Of a stretch of DNA of 36,508 nt, positions 8,920-16,823 are shown one piece after another. Source of the stretch: Planctomycetota bacterium (GTDB lineage: Bacteria; Planctomycetota; Planctomycetia; Pirellulales; Pirellulaceae); assembly GCA_963204965.1 (NCBI GenBank), contig CAUJKA010000301.1:1-36508 (forward strand), given 5' to 3'. Positions within the stretch are counted from its first letter, which is position 1. Each line of letters opens with the position of its first letter. The position numbers and the translations under genes are program-made. The notes under the pieces were generated by a model. It saw nothing but the letters and a program-made list of their open reading frames with translations. It searched no databases and was not told where the DNA came from.

Positions 8920-11454
8920 TTACTTGATAGAGGCGTTGCTTTCATTCATCAAGAGAATCATCGCCTGCTCGAGTTGCCGAGGATGAAATCCAAAAGGTCC
9001 TCGCCCATTCTTAAATGCGATTCTCCCTTGATTATCGATCAAATACAGCCGGTTTGGCATTCCGCTATAGGCACTACCGACGCGATCATCGACGGTATCG
9101 ACCAAGAATGGAATACTCAAGTCGAGGTGTTTTTGACAGGTCTCAGCAATCGCTCTTCGAGAATCGTTTTCGGTGGGTTGTTTCAAATCGATACCGACTC
9201 GTTGATTACTTTGCATCCACCAACCGTCGCTTGGATGTGCTTCTCGAACATAGATCAAGAAGAAATTGCAACGCTCTTTATAGCGTTCGTAGAGCTTTTC
9301 GATATTTCCTGCTTGACTTCGAAAGGGACCGCAAGTGAAGTTACCGAATATCAGGACCGTTGGCTTTTTCCCAATAGCACTCGACAACGTTATCGTTTGA
9401 TCTTCCAGCGTTCTTAGCGTAAAGTCGGGGGCCATCTCGTTAAGGCGGGGACCGCTTTGCAATGACCCCAACTCTTGACTACTAAGCGCCTTAACAAGAG
9501 TATTGGGAGTTGGACTGTCGGTTCGCTTTGGACGAATCTTCGGTGCCGATTGCGAAAATTCGTCGCGAAGATCATCCATAGCCAGAAACTCATCGTTCGA
9601 CGCCAGTTGCTCAAACAACGCGAGAAACTCCTCTTTGGTAATCTTGCCATTGGCATTTGTATCTGAGCGAAAGAACATGGTCGAACCTGGAGTAGGAACC
9701 AGCGAGTGCTTTGACCAATCAAAATCGGACTCCCCAATCGCTCCATCGTTATCCCTGTCCAGGCGGCTAAAATCTGCTTCACTGCCACCGAATTCACTGA
9801 GTGAAACGCTTGAATCTGCAGATGTGTCATACTTCTGAAGCAAGTATTGCCAATCAAAGCGACTTTCTGACTTGGCCTTTGGAAACCATCCATCTTCGGG
9901 GCCAAGTGTGCTTCCCTTTAGAATATCATCAAGCATTGCAATTGCTTCAGATTCTTTGTCATAGGTTTTACGCAACTCAGCAACGATTTCTACGACTTCC
10001 GGAGTTAGCTCCTCGGTTACGACTGTTACCGCGGACTCTTTTTTGGGTTCATTTGTTACGGTTGGAGGTGCAAAAACATTCTCCCTTTCCAACGGCAACT
10101 GAAATCCATCGGATATTCGAGTCATATAGAGGCCTCGACATAGCCAAAAGAAAATCGACATTGCTTGCTTCGCACCGAAATCAGCTTCGAGAGTTTCGTA
10201 ATCAACCTTTGTCAGCAGGTGAGGTGATTGAGTGAGCTTTCTCGCGTAAGCGTAAGCTCGCTGCTCGTTTTGGGGAAACATAGCCCAGTCGGTATCTGCC
10301 AGGAGACGAGTTCGCTCGGCAACAGCGTCCTTACTCAGCCCGGCAACTTCCAAGAGCATCTCGCAGTGACCCATGCAGTAGTTGCATTCAATGGTTCGCG
10401 TTTGAATCCAGAACAGGCTCTCTTCTAAGATCCGATCGCAGGGATTTTCTGCCCAGTGTGTTCGTGTCGTCAGAGTCCAAGGAATGGCGAGTTCGGCTGC
10501 ATAGCCGTAGTTCATCAAGCTCCATCGGATTGCAGTTGGGCGGGCGGCCATTGCAGCAGGTAACTTGCCTTTGATTTCATCCCATATGGGGACCGGAAGT
10601 CGTGGCTTGCGGTCTCGTTGTTTTTCCAATCTCGCTTGCAACTGAAGATATGGTAACGCCGACCAAGACTTATTTTCGGCGGCAATTGAATTACCTTGAT
10701 TCAAGTATGTTGCTGTACCATTGTTTGATGGTGTGAGTGGCGATACTTGAATCGCACCTTCGGCAAACTTGACCTTGCATGGTGGCAACACTCCTTCTCG
10801 ATCGATGGGCACATTTAAGCCCAGTAAAACGCGGTCTTGGAAATTTCCATAGGCGGTCAAAAGAACCATCGCGGCTACGCCTTGATCACCGTACTTGACT
10901 CGCATCTTTTCGAAAAGAGAATCCGATAATGTTGGTGCCGCGAGCGTTAAAGTACGAACAAACTCGAACTCTGCTTTAAGTTCATCGGGCCACTTTTCAG
11001 GAGTACCAGTGAATTCGGCTATTCGAGCATTTGGGCCAGCCGCATTTCGAAGATCTAACAATGCCAAGGCTTCACCGTATGCACTTTGATTTGCATGAGC
11101 AACGATCCATCTTAGTTTTGCTCTTAGCGCTGCGTCGAGTGGACCCTGTGTTCTAAAAGCTGCATCAAGTTCTAGCATTGCCGCTGCAGTTCGGGGCATC
11201 TGCAAGACGAAAGGTTTGATCCAATTTGGCAATGGAGTCTTCTCCCCAGTTGCCAATTCAGGAAGCATTTTCCAAGCTTGTTCATCGCTCAAACGCTCCC
11301 AAGCTGCCCAACTGGTAACTTGATTTTCAGGAGCAATCTTCTTTTGGACAGGCTGACCATACGCTATGGAATTTGTTAGTACCATCAAAATCGCAATGCA
11401 AAATTGTTGGATTTGCAACGTTGCTAAAGCAATCTTCATTCCTAATTTTCTCAT
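8920..11454 (-). CDS. Secreted fusion: double AhpD-like module, three EF-hands, deiodinase-like thioredoxin domain
   Basis: The product has 844 residues. A signal peptide covers about 1-33. Two AhpD/carboxymuconolactone-decarboxylase-like repeats follow: about 85-215, without the redox cysteines, and about 300-460, with CNYCMGH at 357-363. Three EF-hand loops lie at 543-554, 566-577 and 598-609 with Asp/Asn/Ser in the calcium positions. Residues 672-838 match the iodothyronine deiodinase family (T4_deiodinase, thioredoxin fold): GNFTCGPFRSQ at 704-714 and YVREAHPSDGW at 735-745. The catalytic selenocysteine position is Cys708, encoded TGC, with no in-frame TGA. Expected location is the periplasm or cell surface, with a redox or peroxide/halogenated-substrate role; true deiodination is unproven. 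The start has AAGG nine bases upstream. It is the last gene of the group and its first 460 residues are paralogous to the gene ending at 13055. Confidence 0.9.
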   Translation of the reverse strand: MRKLGMKIALATLQIQQFCIAILMVLTNSIAYGQPVQKKIAPENQVTSWAAWERLSDEQAWKMLPELATGEKTPLPNWIKPFVLQMPRTAAAMLELDAAFRTQGPLDAALRAKLRWIVAHANQSAYGEALALLDLRNAAGPNARIAEFTGTPEKWPDELKAEFEFVRTLTLAAPTLSDSLFEKMRVKYGDQGVAAMVLLTAYGNFQDRVLLGLNVPIDREGVLPPCKVKFAEGAIQVSPLTPSNNGTATYLNQGNSIAAENKSWSALPYLQLQARLEKQRDRKPRLPVPIWDEIKGKLPAAMAARPTAIRWSLMNYGYAAELAIPWTLTTRTHWAENPCDRILEESLFWIQTRTIECNYCMGHCEMLLEVAGLSKDAVAERTRLLADTDWAMFPQNEQRAYAYARKLTQSPHLLTKVDYETLEADFGAKQAMSIFFWLCRGLYMTRISDGFQLPLERENVFAPPTVTNEPKKESAVTVVTEELTPEVVEIVAELRKTYDKESEAIAMLDDILKGSTLGPEDGWFPKAKSESRFDWQYLLQKYDTSADSSVSLSEFGGSEADFSRLDRDNDGAIGESDFDWSKHSLVPTPGSTMFFRSDTNANGKITKEEFLALFEQLASNDEFLAMDDLRDEFSQSAPKIRPKRTDSPTPNTLVKALSSQELGSLQSGPRLNEMAPDFTLRTLEDQTITLSSAIGKKPTVLIFGNFTCGPFRSQAGNIEKLYERYKERCNFFLIYVREAHPSDGWWMQSNQRVGIDLKQPTENDSRRAIAETCQKHLDLSIPFLVDTVDDRVGSAYSGMPNRLYLIDNQGRIAFKNGRGPFGFHPRQLEQAMILLMNESNASIK

Positions 11455-11511
11455 TGTATTGACCTTGTTTGTTGTTATGTGAATGCAATTGTCTCGATTT
11501 GCTGTGGGAGG

Positions 11512-11922
11512 CTATTTCCCAAATGACCGAAAGACTGTTAGCACTGGGCTCGTACCAACTAGATAGGTAACATGAGACTCGCTTTGGCCGTTATGAGGCG
11601 GCGAAAATCGAAGTTTGACTTGACAATGAAGGTTGGCATCAATCGCCTCCCCCTCGCCCAAGATTTCGAACGATTTGAGCTTTGCACCGGTTTTCCAATC
11701 CATATCTTGAACGACAACCTGTGGAGACTTTTTCTGCCAAGACTCGGGCGTTTCACCTTCCTGCCAACTAGCCAAGACAGCCTGTAGGGTTTCGCGTGCT
11801 ATAGATGATTCAACCCGATGCTCGTTCGCCAACTTACTTCGACAGCCGCCTAGTGCTGATATGGCAAGTAGTAAAGGAACTATACACCCAAAGTACCTGC
11901 CATTTGATTTTGGAATCTTCAT
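11512..11922 (-). CDS. Small lipoprotein of unknown function
   Basis: The product has 136 residues. A lipoprotein signal peptide ends in the lipobox LGGC with Cys27 as the lipidated residue. The mature part is a compact domain with VVVQDMDWKTGAKLKSFEIL and ends in VTYLVGTSPVLTVFR. To my recollection this pattern recurs in small planctomycete lipoproteins found near DUF1559 genes, but I know no function for it. GGAG eight bases upstream supports the ATG start. The gene lies 84 bp after the pseudopilin-like gene and 57 bp before the deiodinase fusion, all on the minus strand, so co-transcription is likely. Export and lipidation are well supported; function is not. Confidence 0.85.
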   Translation of the reverse strand: MKIPKSNGRYFGCIVPLLLAISALGGCRSKLANEHRVESSIARETLQAVLASWQEGETPESWQKKSPQVVVQDMDWKTGAKLKSFEILGEGEAIDANLHCQVKLRFSPPHNGQSESHVTYLVGTSPVLTVFRSFGK

Positions 11923-11954
11923 TCGATATCTCCATTTTCACGAGAATAACGGCA

Positions 11955-11982
11955 CTCAATCGATGTGTCGCAAACGATTGAG
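11955..11982 (-). terminator. Intergenic hairpin after the DUF1559 gene
   Basis: CTCAATCG (11955-11962) and CGATTGAG (11975-11982) form a perfect 8-bp stem with a 12-base loop, 24 bp past the DUF1559 stop. It lies inside the putative operon and has no U-run on the minus strand. It may be a partial terminator or a 3' stabiliser that gives the pseudopilin-like gene a higher transcript level than the genes behind it. Confidence 0.45.
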
Positions 11983-12006
11983 CGCAGAAAAAATGAACAC
12001 TCGAGC

Positions 12007-12966
12007 TTAAAAATCACCAGGGACTTCGCCACCATTGCGAGTCCCCACGGCTCGCCAAGTCGGTAGATCTACGCTCTGAGCCACAAATCGAACCGAGCCA
12101 TCACAAAGCGCCATATTCACTCCACCGGAGTGTCGACTGCTTGCTGGCATCGTGGCTTTAAAGGGATAGAATCCACACGACTTTCGATTGGGAACATCGA
12201 CATGCATGTAGGTATGTTGACCATTCATCCACGGCGCGCCCATGAACAATGGGAATTGATTGGCGAGGTTCGTAGTGTCGGTAGCGTAGCACATCTGGAT
12301 CGCTTCATCGGGACTGTTCGGATCGCCAATACCAAGGAAGACATCTGCTTTCAGGTCCACGATGCCATTGTTGCCGTCGGTAAGTAGTCGCTCTGCGAAT
12401 GCGGCAGTGTTACTGGTGCCATCGATTATGTCGCTGAACTTTAGCGATTTTGAATGCAGAAAAATCCCGGTCTGACTCGGATCACTCCACCAATGCAAGC
12501 TTCCTTTGTTCCCCATATAGTTGATCGCGCCACCAGCTTGCGGTTGCGGATTTTCTTTGTCCGATGGGCATAAAAAGGCAGCGACCACTTGCAGTCGCGC
12601 GGGCGAATTCGCTGCAGCCGTTAAGGGCAATCGGAAGTCGATCGCGCTATGCAGTGAGTCCTGTTCTATGTACGGTAGAAGTAGACTGACTGCCGAGTAT
12701 CCGGGGCTGCCGGATGGAGGCGTTGTGCCGCCACTGCCGAACGGAAATCGTTTATGCGCGTCGTGATAGTTGTGAAGCGCTAGCCCAAGTTGCTTTAGAT
12801 TATTCGTGCACTGCATTCTTCTGGCGGCCTCTCGAGCTGCTTGCACAGCCGGCAATAGCAAACCAACCAGGATGCCGATGATTGCAATAACGACAAGCAG
12901 TTCAACTAGCGTGAAGGCCACGCGTCGGTGAATACGGGTTATAGGTATCAAGTGATTTGAAGTCAT
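12007..12966 (-). CDS. DUF1559 protein with prepilin-type N-terminal cleavage/methylation signal
   Basis: The product has 319 residues, using the ATG at 12966, which has AAGGGAA about eight bases upstream. An in-frame ATG at 13068 would add an unlikely leader and overlap the upstream gene. Residues 14-52 are the type IV prepilin-like segment: basic leader, AFTLVELLVVIAIIG with cleavage before Phe18, Glu at mature position 5, then LPAVQAAREAARRMQC. The residue before the cleavage site is Ala rather than the usual Gly, which peptidases can tolerate. The rest is the DUF1559 domain (SBP_bac_10), closing with the usual CDGSVRFV near the C-terminus. These proteins are hugely expanded in planctomycetes and are thought to be pseudopilin-like surface proteins. 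Here it is embedded in a redox-protein cluster, which suggests a dedicated partner role by position. Confidence 0.95.
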   Translation of the reverse strand: MTSNHLIPITRIHRRVAFTLVELLVVIAIIGILVGLLLPAVQAAREAARRMQCTNNLKQLGLALHNYHDAHKRFPFGSGGTTPPSGSPGYSAVSLLLPYIEQDSLHSAIDFRLPLTAAANSPARLQVVAAFLCPSDKENPQPQAGGAINYMGNKGSLHWWSDPSQTGIFLHSKSLKFSDIIDGTSNTAAFAERLLTDGNNGIVDLKADVFLGIGDPNSPDEAIQMCYATDTTNLANQFPLFMGAPWMNGQHTYMHVDVPNRKSCGFYPFKATMPASSRHSGGVNMALCDGSVRFVAQSVDLPTWRAVGTRNGGEVPGDF

Positions 12967-13054
12967 AGTGGTTTCCCTTAGGATCAATTGTTTGTTTAAT
13001 GGTTCGTCAATTAAGTGAAGTTGATTGGTTTGGCTTCGATCGATTTGCGTTGAT

Positions 13055-14482
13055 CTACTTAGCGTCACCCGTCGTTTGAGTCTTCTGAATAGTGCTGTCT
13101 GGTGTTTTCATCTTGTAGTAATCCCAAAAAGGGTTTTCGGATTCCAATGTCAGTTGAAACCCATTACTAATTCTTGTCATGTAGTTGTAGCGGCTAGCGT
13201 TCAAAGCGATAAAGAAGGCCTGTTGTTGACCAAATCCTTCTCGCAATAAATCCAAATGATGTCGATTGACATCACATGGCTTTTGAGTGAGAGATCTGGC
13301 GAATGCTAGTGCATGCTGCTGTGGAATGGTGAAGTTAGACCAGTCGCTACCGGCCAACTGTTGACTAAGCTCTGCAATTTGATTCTGTTCTAGACCAGCC
13401 ACTTCCCAGTTCATCTCGCAATGCCCCATGCAATAGGGGCACTTAATTGCATCAGTTACCATCCAGAAGATGCAGTTGCCAAACAGTCGATCCCAGTTTG
13501 TTGCGACTTCGGATCCCGCGGTTCTCATATAGATTTCAAAAGGCACCGCAAGCTCGTGCGCGTAGCCGAATGCAATTCGGTACCAAACGATGTCACTTGG
13601 CTTATCCATCAAGCCTTTCGGAAGATTACTTGAGAATGTGTCCCATTCGGGTATTGGGAGACGCGTTTTACGTTGCCTTTGTTTGTTCAATCGGTCTTGC
13701 AGTTGAGGGTAGCTTAGCCACGTGAAGCCCGATGCATCCTCAATAACGTCTGCGGTGCCATTTGCTTCGCTTCCAGGAACCTTAGGAGTTCCTCGTGAAG
13801 GCGGTGTGGTTTTGGACACAAGTTCGTCTGGTGCAAATTTGAGTTTTACTGGTGGCATAGGGCCAGTTTCTTCCAAAGGTGCACCCAAGCAATTTAAAAA
13901 GCGATCCTGAAAGTTGGAGTAAGCCAGTAGTAGCACCATGGACGCAACCTGTCGCTTGTCAAACCGCCGGACAAGATCGTCAAATAGCTCGTCGGTGATC
14001 GAGTCAGAGTCAACTGTCATCAAATGAGCGAACAGGAGTGCAACTCGTTCATTTTCGCTCCATCGAGCTTGTCTTTCGGTAGCCAACGATAGAAACTGCT
14101 CTACTGTCGCACCGGACCGCTTTGCATCTGCTTGAGCCGTGGCCATAGCGTAACTACAGCAGTTGTCTCGTGCTGCAATCCAACGCATTGCTGCTCGCAG
14201 TTTTGGCTCAACCGGGCTTAGTGTGCGTTGCGCCAAATCTAGTTCCAAAAAGGCGGCAGCTGTTTTCGGCATCTCTTGTGCCAACATGCGCGCCCAGGTC
14301 GGTAGCTCTTGACCATTTCCATCGAGGGCCTTGGGAAGTTTCTGCCAGCATTTCTCGCTACTCATCGGCAGGGGCCAACCCATTCTTGTAGTTCCAGGCT
14401 CGTCGCAAAATCCATTCGCTGTCAGAATTGACAATGAGCCAAGCAAAAGCAGCCAAAGTATGTGCAATCGTGTATATCTCAT
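13055..14482 (-). CDS. Secreted double AhpD-like (carboxymuconolactone decarboxylase family) protein
   Basis: The product has 475 residues. A signal peptide covers about 1-26 (LLLLGSLSILTANGFC). Two AhpD-like repeats follow. The first, about 70-205, has CCSY at 108-111 and a LLLAYSNFQDRFLNCLG helix. The second, about 295-450, has CPYCMGH at 348-354. In AhpD the motif CxxCxxxH carries peroxidatic cysteines; here the His is one residue closer (CxxCxxH), a form shared with the downstream paralogue. The whole length aligns by eye to residues 44-460 of the 844-residue fusion, so the two arose by duplication. GAGGA eight bases upstream supports the start. It is the first gene of the four-gene minus-strand group. 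A periplasmic redox role is inferred from the motifs; substrate unknown. Confidence 0.88.
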   Translation of the reverse strand: MRYTRLHILWLLLLGSLSILTANGFCDEPGTTRMGWPLPMSSEKCWQKLPKALDGNGQELPTWARMLAQEMPKTAAAFLELDLAQRTLSPVEPKLRAAMRWIAARDNCCSYAMATAQADAKRSGATVEQFLSLATERQARWSENERVALLFAHLMTVDSDSITDELFDDLVRRFDKRQVASMVLLLAYSNFQDRFLNCLGAPLEETGPMPPVKLKFAPDELVSKTTPPSRGTPKVPGSEANGTADVIEDASGFTWLSYPQLQDRLNKQRQRKTRLPIPEWDTFSSNLPKGLMDKPSDIVWYRIAFGYAHELAVPFEIYMRTAGSEVATNWDRLFGNCIFWMVTDAIKCPYCMGHCEMNWEVAGLEQNQIAELSQQLAGSDWSNFTIPQQHALAFARSLTQKPCDVNRHHLDLLREGFGQQQAFFIALNASRYNYMTRISNGFQLTLESENPFWDYYKMKTPDSTIQKTQTTGDAK

Positions 14483-14520
14483 ATTAGTTGTCCTCAGAAT
14501 GAATTGAATTTGAATATCTA

Positions 14521-14543
14521 GAGGTCAACTCGAAGTCGACCTC
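14521..14543 (-). other. Hairpin in the 5' region of the redox cluster
   Basis: GAGGTC (14521-14526) and GACCTC (14538-14543) enclose an inner 3-bp stem (ACT/AGT) after one mismatch. It lies 38 bp upstream of the first redox-cluster gene and 216 bp past the stop of the 138-residue gene. It could be a terminator for the latter or a 5'-UTR structure of the former. The rest of 14483-14759 shows nothing I can name. Confidence 0.35.
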
Positions 14544-14759
14544 GTACTCGTAAAGTTGTTGTTAACTTCACAGATGAAATGTGCGCGCGGAAACGAGCGA
14601 TCCATTGCGACGACTTCTAGCCTGGTTTTGACAGACGAAGTGTCTTAGCCTCATCAACAGTTGACGAAGTCGAACTGCTGAGGCCACACAACGATTGCCT
14701 TCAGATTTGGAGATTCGTGCTAACTACTTGCGTTCCCAGCAAAGCAGAGAAGTCCAGAA

Positions 14760-15176
14760 CTACCGAGAGATTGGCGGTCTAAGAATAGAGGGATACTGTC
14801 CCACTGTATGGTTGGAGAGGTTGTCTTGATTCAAGGCCAAAGTGGTCAGCGGGTTAGCATCACCTGCGTCGCTAAGAACGCCGTGTAGATCAAAATTCGT
14901 GTCAACTGAAACAGAAGTTGTACTTACCGGAATTGCGTTGGATCCACAGCTAACGCAGCGCTTTTGGGGAGCGAATGGGTTACGTGATTGTCCATGTTCA
15001 GAATGGTTTTCGTAATGAGGTTGGGAATAAAAATCTCGATGCGGCATGTGGAGGTAGTCTCCGCATTCTGCATAGGTGCACTCGGAGAAATTCGCAAGGA
15101 TAACCAGAATGCCGATAAGCACACTTGCATTGCGGAACGCATGCGGCGGCCCCTTTGTTCTTGAGGAAATACTCAC
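14760..15176 (-). CDS. Small secreted CGDYL/CxxC protein, copy 2
   Basis: The product has 138 residues and starts at GTG (15176) with a good GGAG seven bases upstream. A signal peptide covers about 1-36 (VLIGILVILANF...). The mature protein begins E-CGDYLH (Cys38), then a His-rich stretch and a CVSC pair at 74-77. The tail is polar, ending PSILRPPISR. The neighbouring 143-residue gene has the same plan: signal peptide, CGDYL at the mature N-terminus, then a CxxC about 30 residues later. They are therefore distant paralogues. The three cysteines and histidines could bind a metal or heme-like ligand or form disulfides, but no known family is recognised. A single conserved cysteine right after the signal peptide could also be a surface-attachment residue. 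Confidence 0.75.
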   Translation of the reverse strand: MSISSRTKGPPHAFRNASVLIGILVILANFSECTYAECGDYLHMPHRDFYSQPHYENHSEHGQSRNPFAPQKRCVSCGSNAIPVSTTSVSVDTNFDLHGVLSDAGDANPLTTLALNQDNLSNHTVGQYPSILRPPISR

Positions 15177-15305
15177 GTTCTCTCCAGTCTGAGAGGGTGC
15201 ACTTAGACCTGTCGATGACTCGCAAAAGTCATGGGAATAGCAGCTTCTTTAACGCAGGATCTTGAGTAGCCCAGCAAAAGTCTCGTTCAATGGCCCTCAC
15301 AAACA

Positions 15306-15327
15306 AGAGTCCAAACGAATGGACTCT
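15306..15327 (-). terminator. Probable intrinsic terminator of the 143-residue gene
   Basis: AGAGTCCA (15306-15313) and TGGACTCT (15320-15327) form a perfect 8-bp stem with a 6-base loop. On the minus strand it is followed by TGTTTGT, moderately U-rich. It lies about 110 bp past the stop of the 143-residue gene, so the two CGDYL genes are likely transcribed separately. Confidence 0.55.
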
Positions 15328-15436
15328 GTTTCAATTTGCAAGCACACTGAATATTGACTGAAGCCGAGCGCGAAGTTTAGACGGAGGAGCATTCTGTCGA
15401 TTGCGATAGGAAACTACCGATCGATCTTTGGCGCTC

Positions 15437-15868
15437 TTAGAGAGATTGTTTGGGAGGCGGTGTAGAAACCTCGCGAAAATACTGCGTATCGGCGAGAAGG
15501 TGGAGGTCGACATAGAACTCGCTCAAAATCAAGCGATCTGAGTGTTGTTTAGAGAGATTGGCAGGAGTCTTTTCCATTCGCTCGAAGGTTTTCAAAGGCA
15601 GCGGAGCAGGAGTTTCGGAACGGCTACTGCAATGTGCGCACTTAATAGGCAATTGAGAATTGCTCGATTCGGTTTTTGCGATGTTGATTGGCGTTGAGAA
15701 ACGGTGTTGAAGGTAGTCGCCGCAGGATGCCATCGCTAACTGAGAAGGGATAAAGAGGAGCCCCCATGCTAGAAGAATTAGAAACGAAGCTCTCGCAACC
15801 AACATTGGTCGGCGGATTGGGCTGAACTCGTCAGCCAAAGTTGTTTCGTGATTCAGTAAGATTCGCAT
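15437..15868 (-). CDS. Small secreted CGDYL/CxxC protein, copy 1
   Basis: The product has 143 residues from the ATG at 15868. A second in-frame ATG at 15805 (residue 22) would give a more compact signal peptide; neither start has a clear Shine-Dalgarno, so the start is uncertain. The hydrophobic core ASFLILLAWGLLFIPSQLAMA is followed by S-CGDYLQH (Cys49) and a CAHC pair at 77-80. The tail is polar with a short PPPK end. It shares the signal peptide, CGDYL and CxxC arrangement with the gene at 14760-15176 but little else, so the shared motif is probably what matters. Function unknown; location extracytoplasmic. Confidence 0.72.
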   Translation of the reverse strand: MRILLNHETTLADEFSPIRRPMLVARASFLILLAWGLLFIPSQLAMASCGDYLQHRFSTPINIAKTESSNSQLPIKCAHCSSRSETPAPLPLKTFERMEKTPANLSKQHSDRLILSEFYVDLHLLADTQYFREVSTPPPKQSL

Positions 15869-16196
15869 GGTGTGATCGTTAGAGCCAAGATCTTAGCTCG
15901 GTACATCATCTGCGGCTTAATGTCACAAGTCAAGCATTCTGAAGAACTCGGACGTGCGAAATTCAAAGATGACTTTTAGTGATCTCCAACAAGCCGCTCG
16001 ATTTATGTGACTTAGATCTTCGTCATTAGCTCACGACCTCAAAGTTGAGGTCGGGGTCCAAATTGATTCGCGTGCAACCAAACCTGAAAGCTGTTTTGGC
16101 ATCGAAGCGCGACAAGCTATTGTGCTCCAACCCGTGGACAGGCTGGTATTGGCAGGCCTTTATGAACTACTTCGTCGCGGCTAACTCTGTTTGAAT
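15869..16196. other. 328-bp intergenic region
   Basis: It lies between the 208-residue gene (left end 16197) and the start of the 143-residue gene at 15868. It should hold the latter's promoter. It also holds the hairpin at 16034-16053. An open plus-strand stretch at 16072-16194 has no ATG and no support. I see nothing else. Confidence 0.5.
16034..16053 (-). terminator. Hairpin downstream of the 208-residue gene
   Basis: CGACCTCA and TGAGGTCG form a perfect 8-bp stem around an AAGT tetraloop, about 140 bp past the stop on the minus strand. It lacks a U-run, so termination is only plausible. Confidence 0.45.
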
Positions 16197-16823
16197 TCAA
16201 GTCAGCAGGCGGCGGATAACCTCTAGCATCTCTGGGCCGTCAGGCTCTGGTGGTGGAATTGCTCTATAGTAGCTCCGCGAAATACCTAGAGCCGCGTTCA
16301 TGGATTTGCTTGTTTCTGGTGGATGATCGGTAAAGTCCATTAAGTAGTCGGTATCGTGGAGAATTCTGTTGTGGAGCATCTCGACAGCGATTTCCCAGCC
16401 GAACTCTTTCTTTCTTGGATCAAAGCCCCATCCAAGTTCTTTCGAGGCTTCAACAACCAGTTTTCGCCAGAACCGCTGAGGTCGCAGCAGCTTAGGTTCT
16501 GACTCAAAGTACTCCTTTTCCCAGTCAAGCTCGAAGTCAATCTTGCCGGAAACGAATGCAATTAACGCTGCAGCAGTGCCTTCGACGACTGCCGACATCT
16601 CGTTCGGCTCGGGTGTATCCTCAAGAAGGTACTTGCGAACATAGTCAAGCATCACCAGCTGTTGACATCCGGTCAACGCATCAAAAACGCCTATGCCCAA
16701 CTGAGCGGAATCGCTTACCAAATCTTCGATGATCTCGCGGCTCAAATGGCAGATTGCACCACGCATAATATCCTGCTCAATGCCAGTGAGCTTTCTGTGT
16801 CCTAAAGGAGTGTCCCAAGTCAT
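16197..16823 (-). CDS. Hypothetical cytoplasmic protein, 208 residues
   Basis: There is no signal peptide or membrane segment. The sequence is acidic and mainly helical. It opens with LTGIEQDIMRGAICHLSREIIEDLV, then GIGVFDALTGCQQLVMLDYVRKYLL, then EMSAVVEGTAAALIAFVSGKI, and ends with a proline-rich PPPEPDGPEMLEVIRRLL. I recall similar helical proteins of unknown function in other planctomycetes, without a named domain. GGAG eight bases upstream of the ATG supports the start. It stands alone between intergenic stretches of more than 300 bp, with a hairpin downstream. No function is proposed. Confidence 0.8.
   Translation of the reverse strand: MTWDTPLGHRKLTGIEQDIMRGAICHLSREIIEDLVSDSAQLGIGVFDALTGCQQLVMLDYVRKYLLEDTPEPNEMSAVVEGTAAALIAFVSGKIDFELDWEKEYFESEPKLLRPQRFWRKLVVEASKELGWGFDPRKKEFGWEIAVEMLHNRILHDTDYLMDFTDHPPETSKSMNAALGISRSYYRAIPPPEPDGPEMLEVIRRLLT

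Noticed and set aside
9801..10235. 144-codon plus-strand frame within the deiodinase fusion region
   Set aside because: Fully antisense to well-conserved AhpD-like and EF-hand coding sequence; no ribosome binding site or recognisable domain.
12967..13068. Earlier start for the DUF1559 protein
   Set aside because: It overlaps the upstream gene and puts 34 residues before the prepilin leader; the ATG at 12966 has a good Shine-Dalgarno.
16072..16194. Short plus-strand open frame containing NPWTGWYWQAFMNYF
   Set aside because: Only a GTG with no ribosome binding site is available, no homologue is recognised, and it may be a chance frame.
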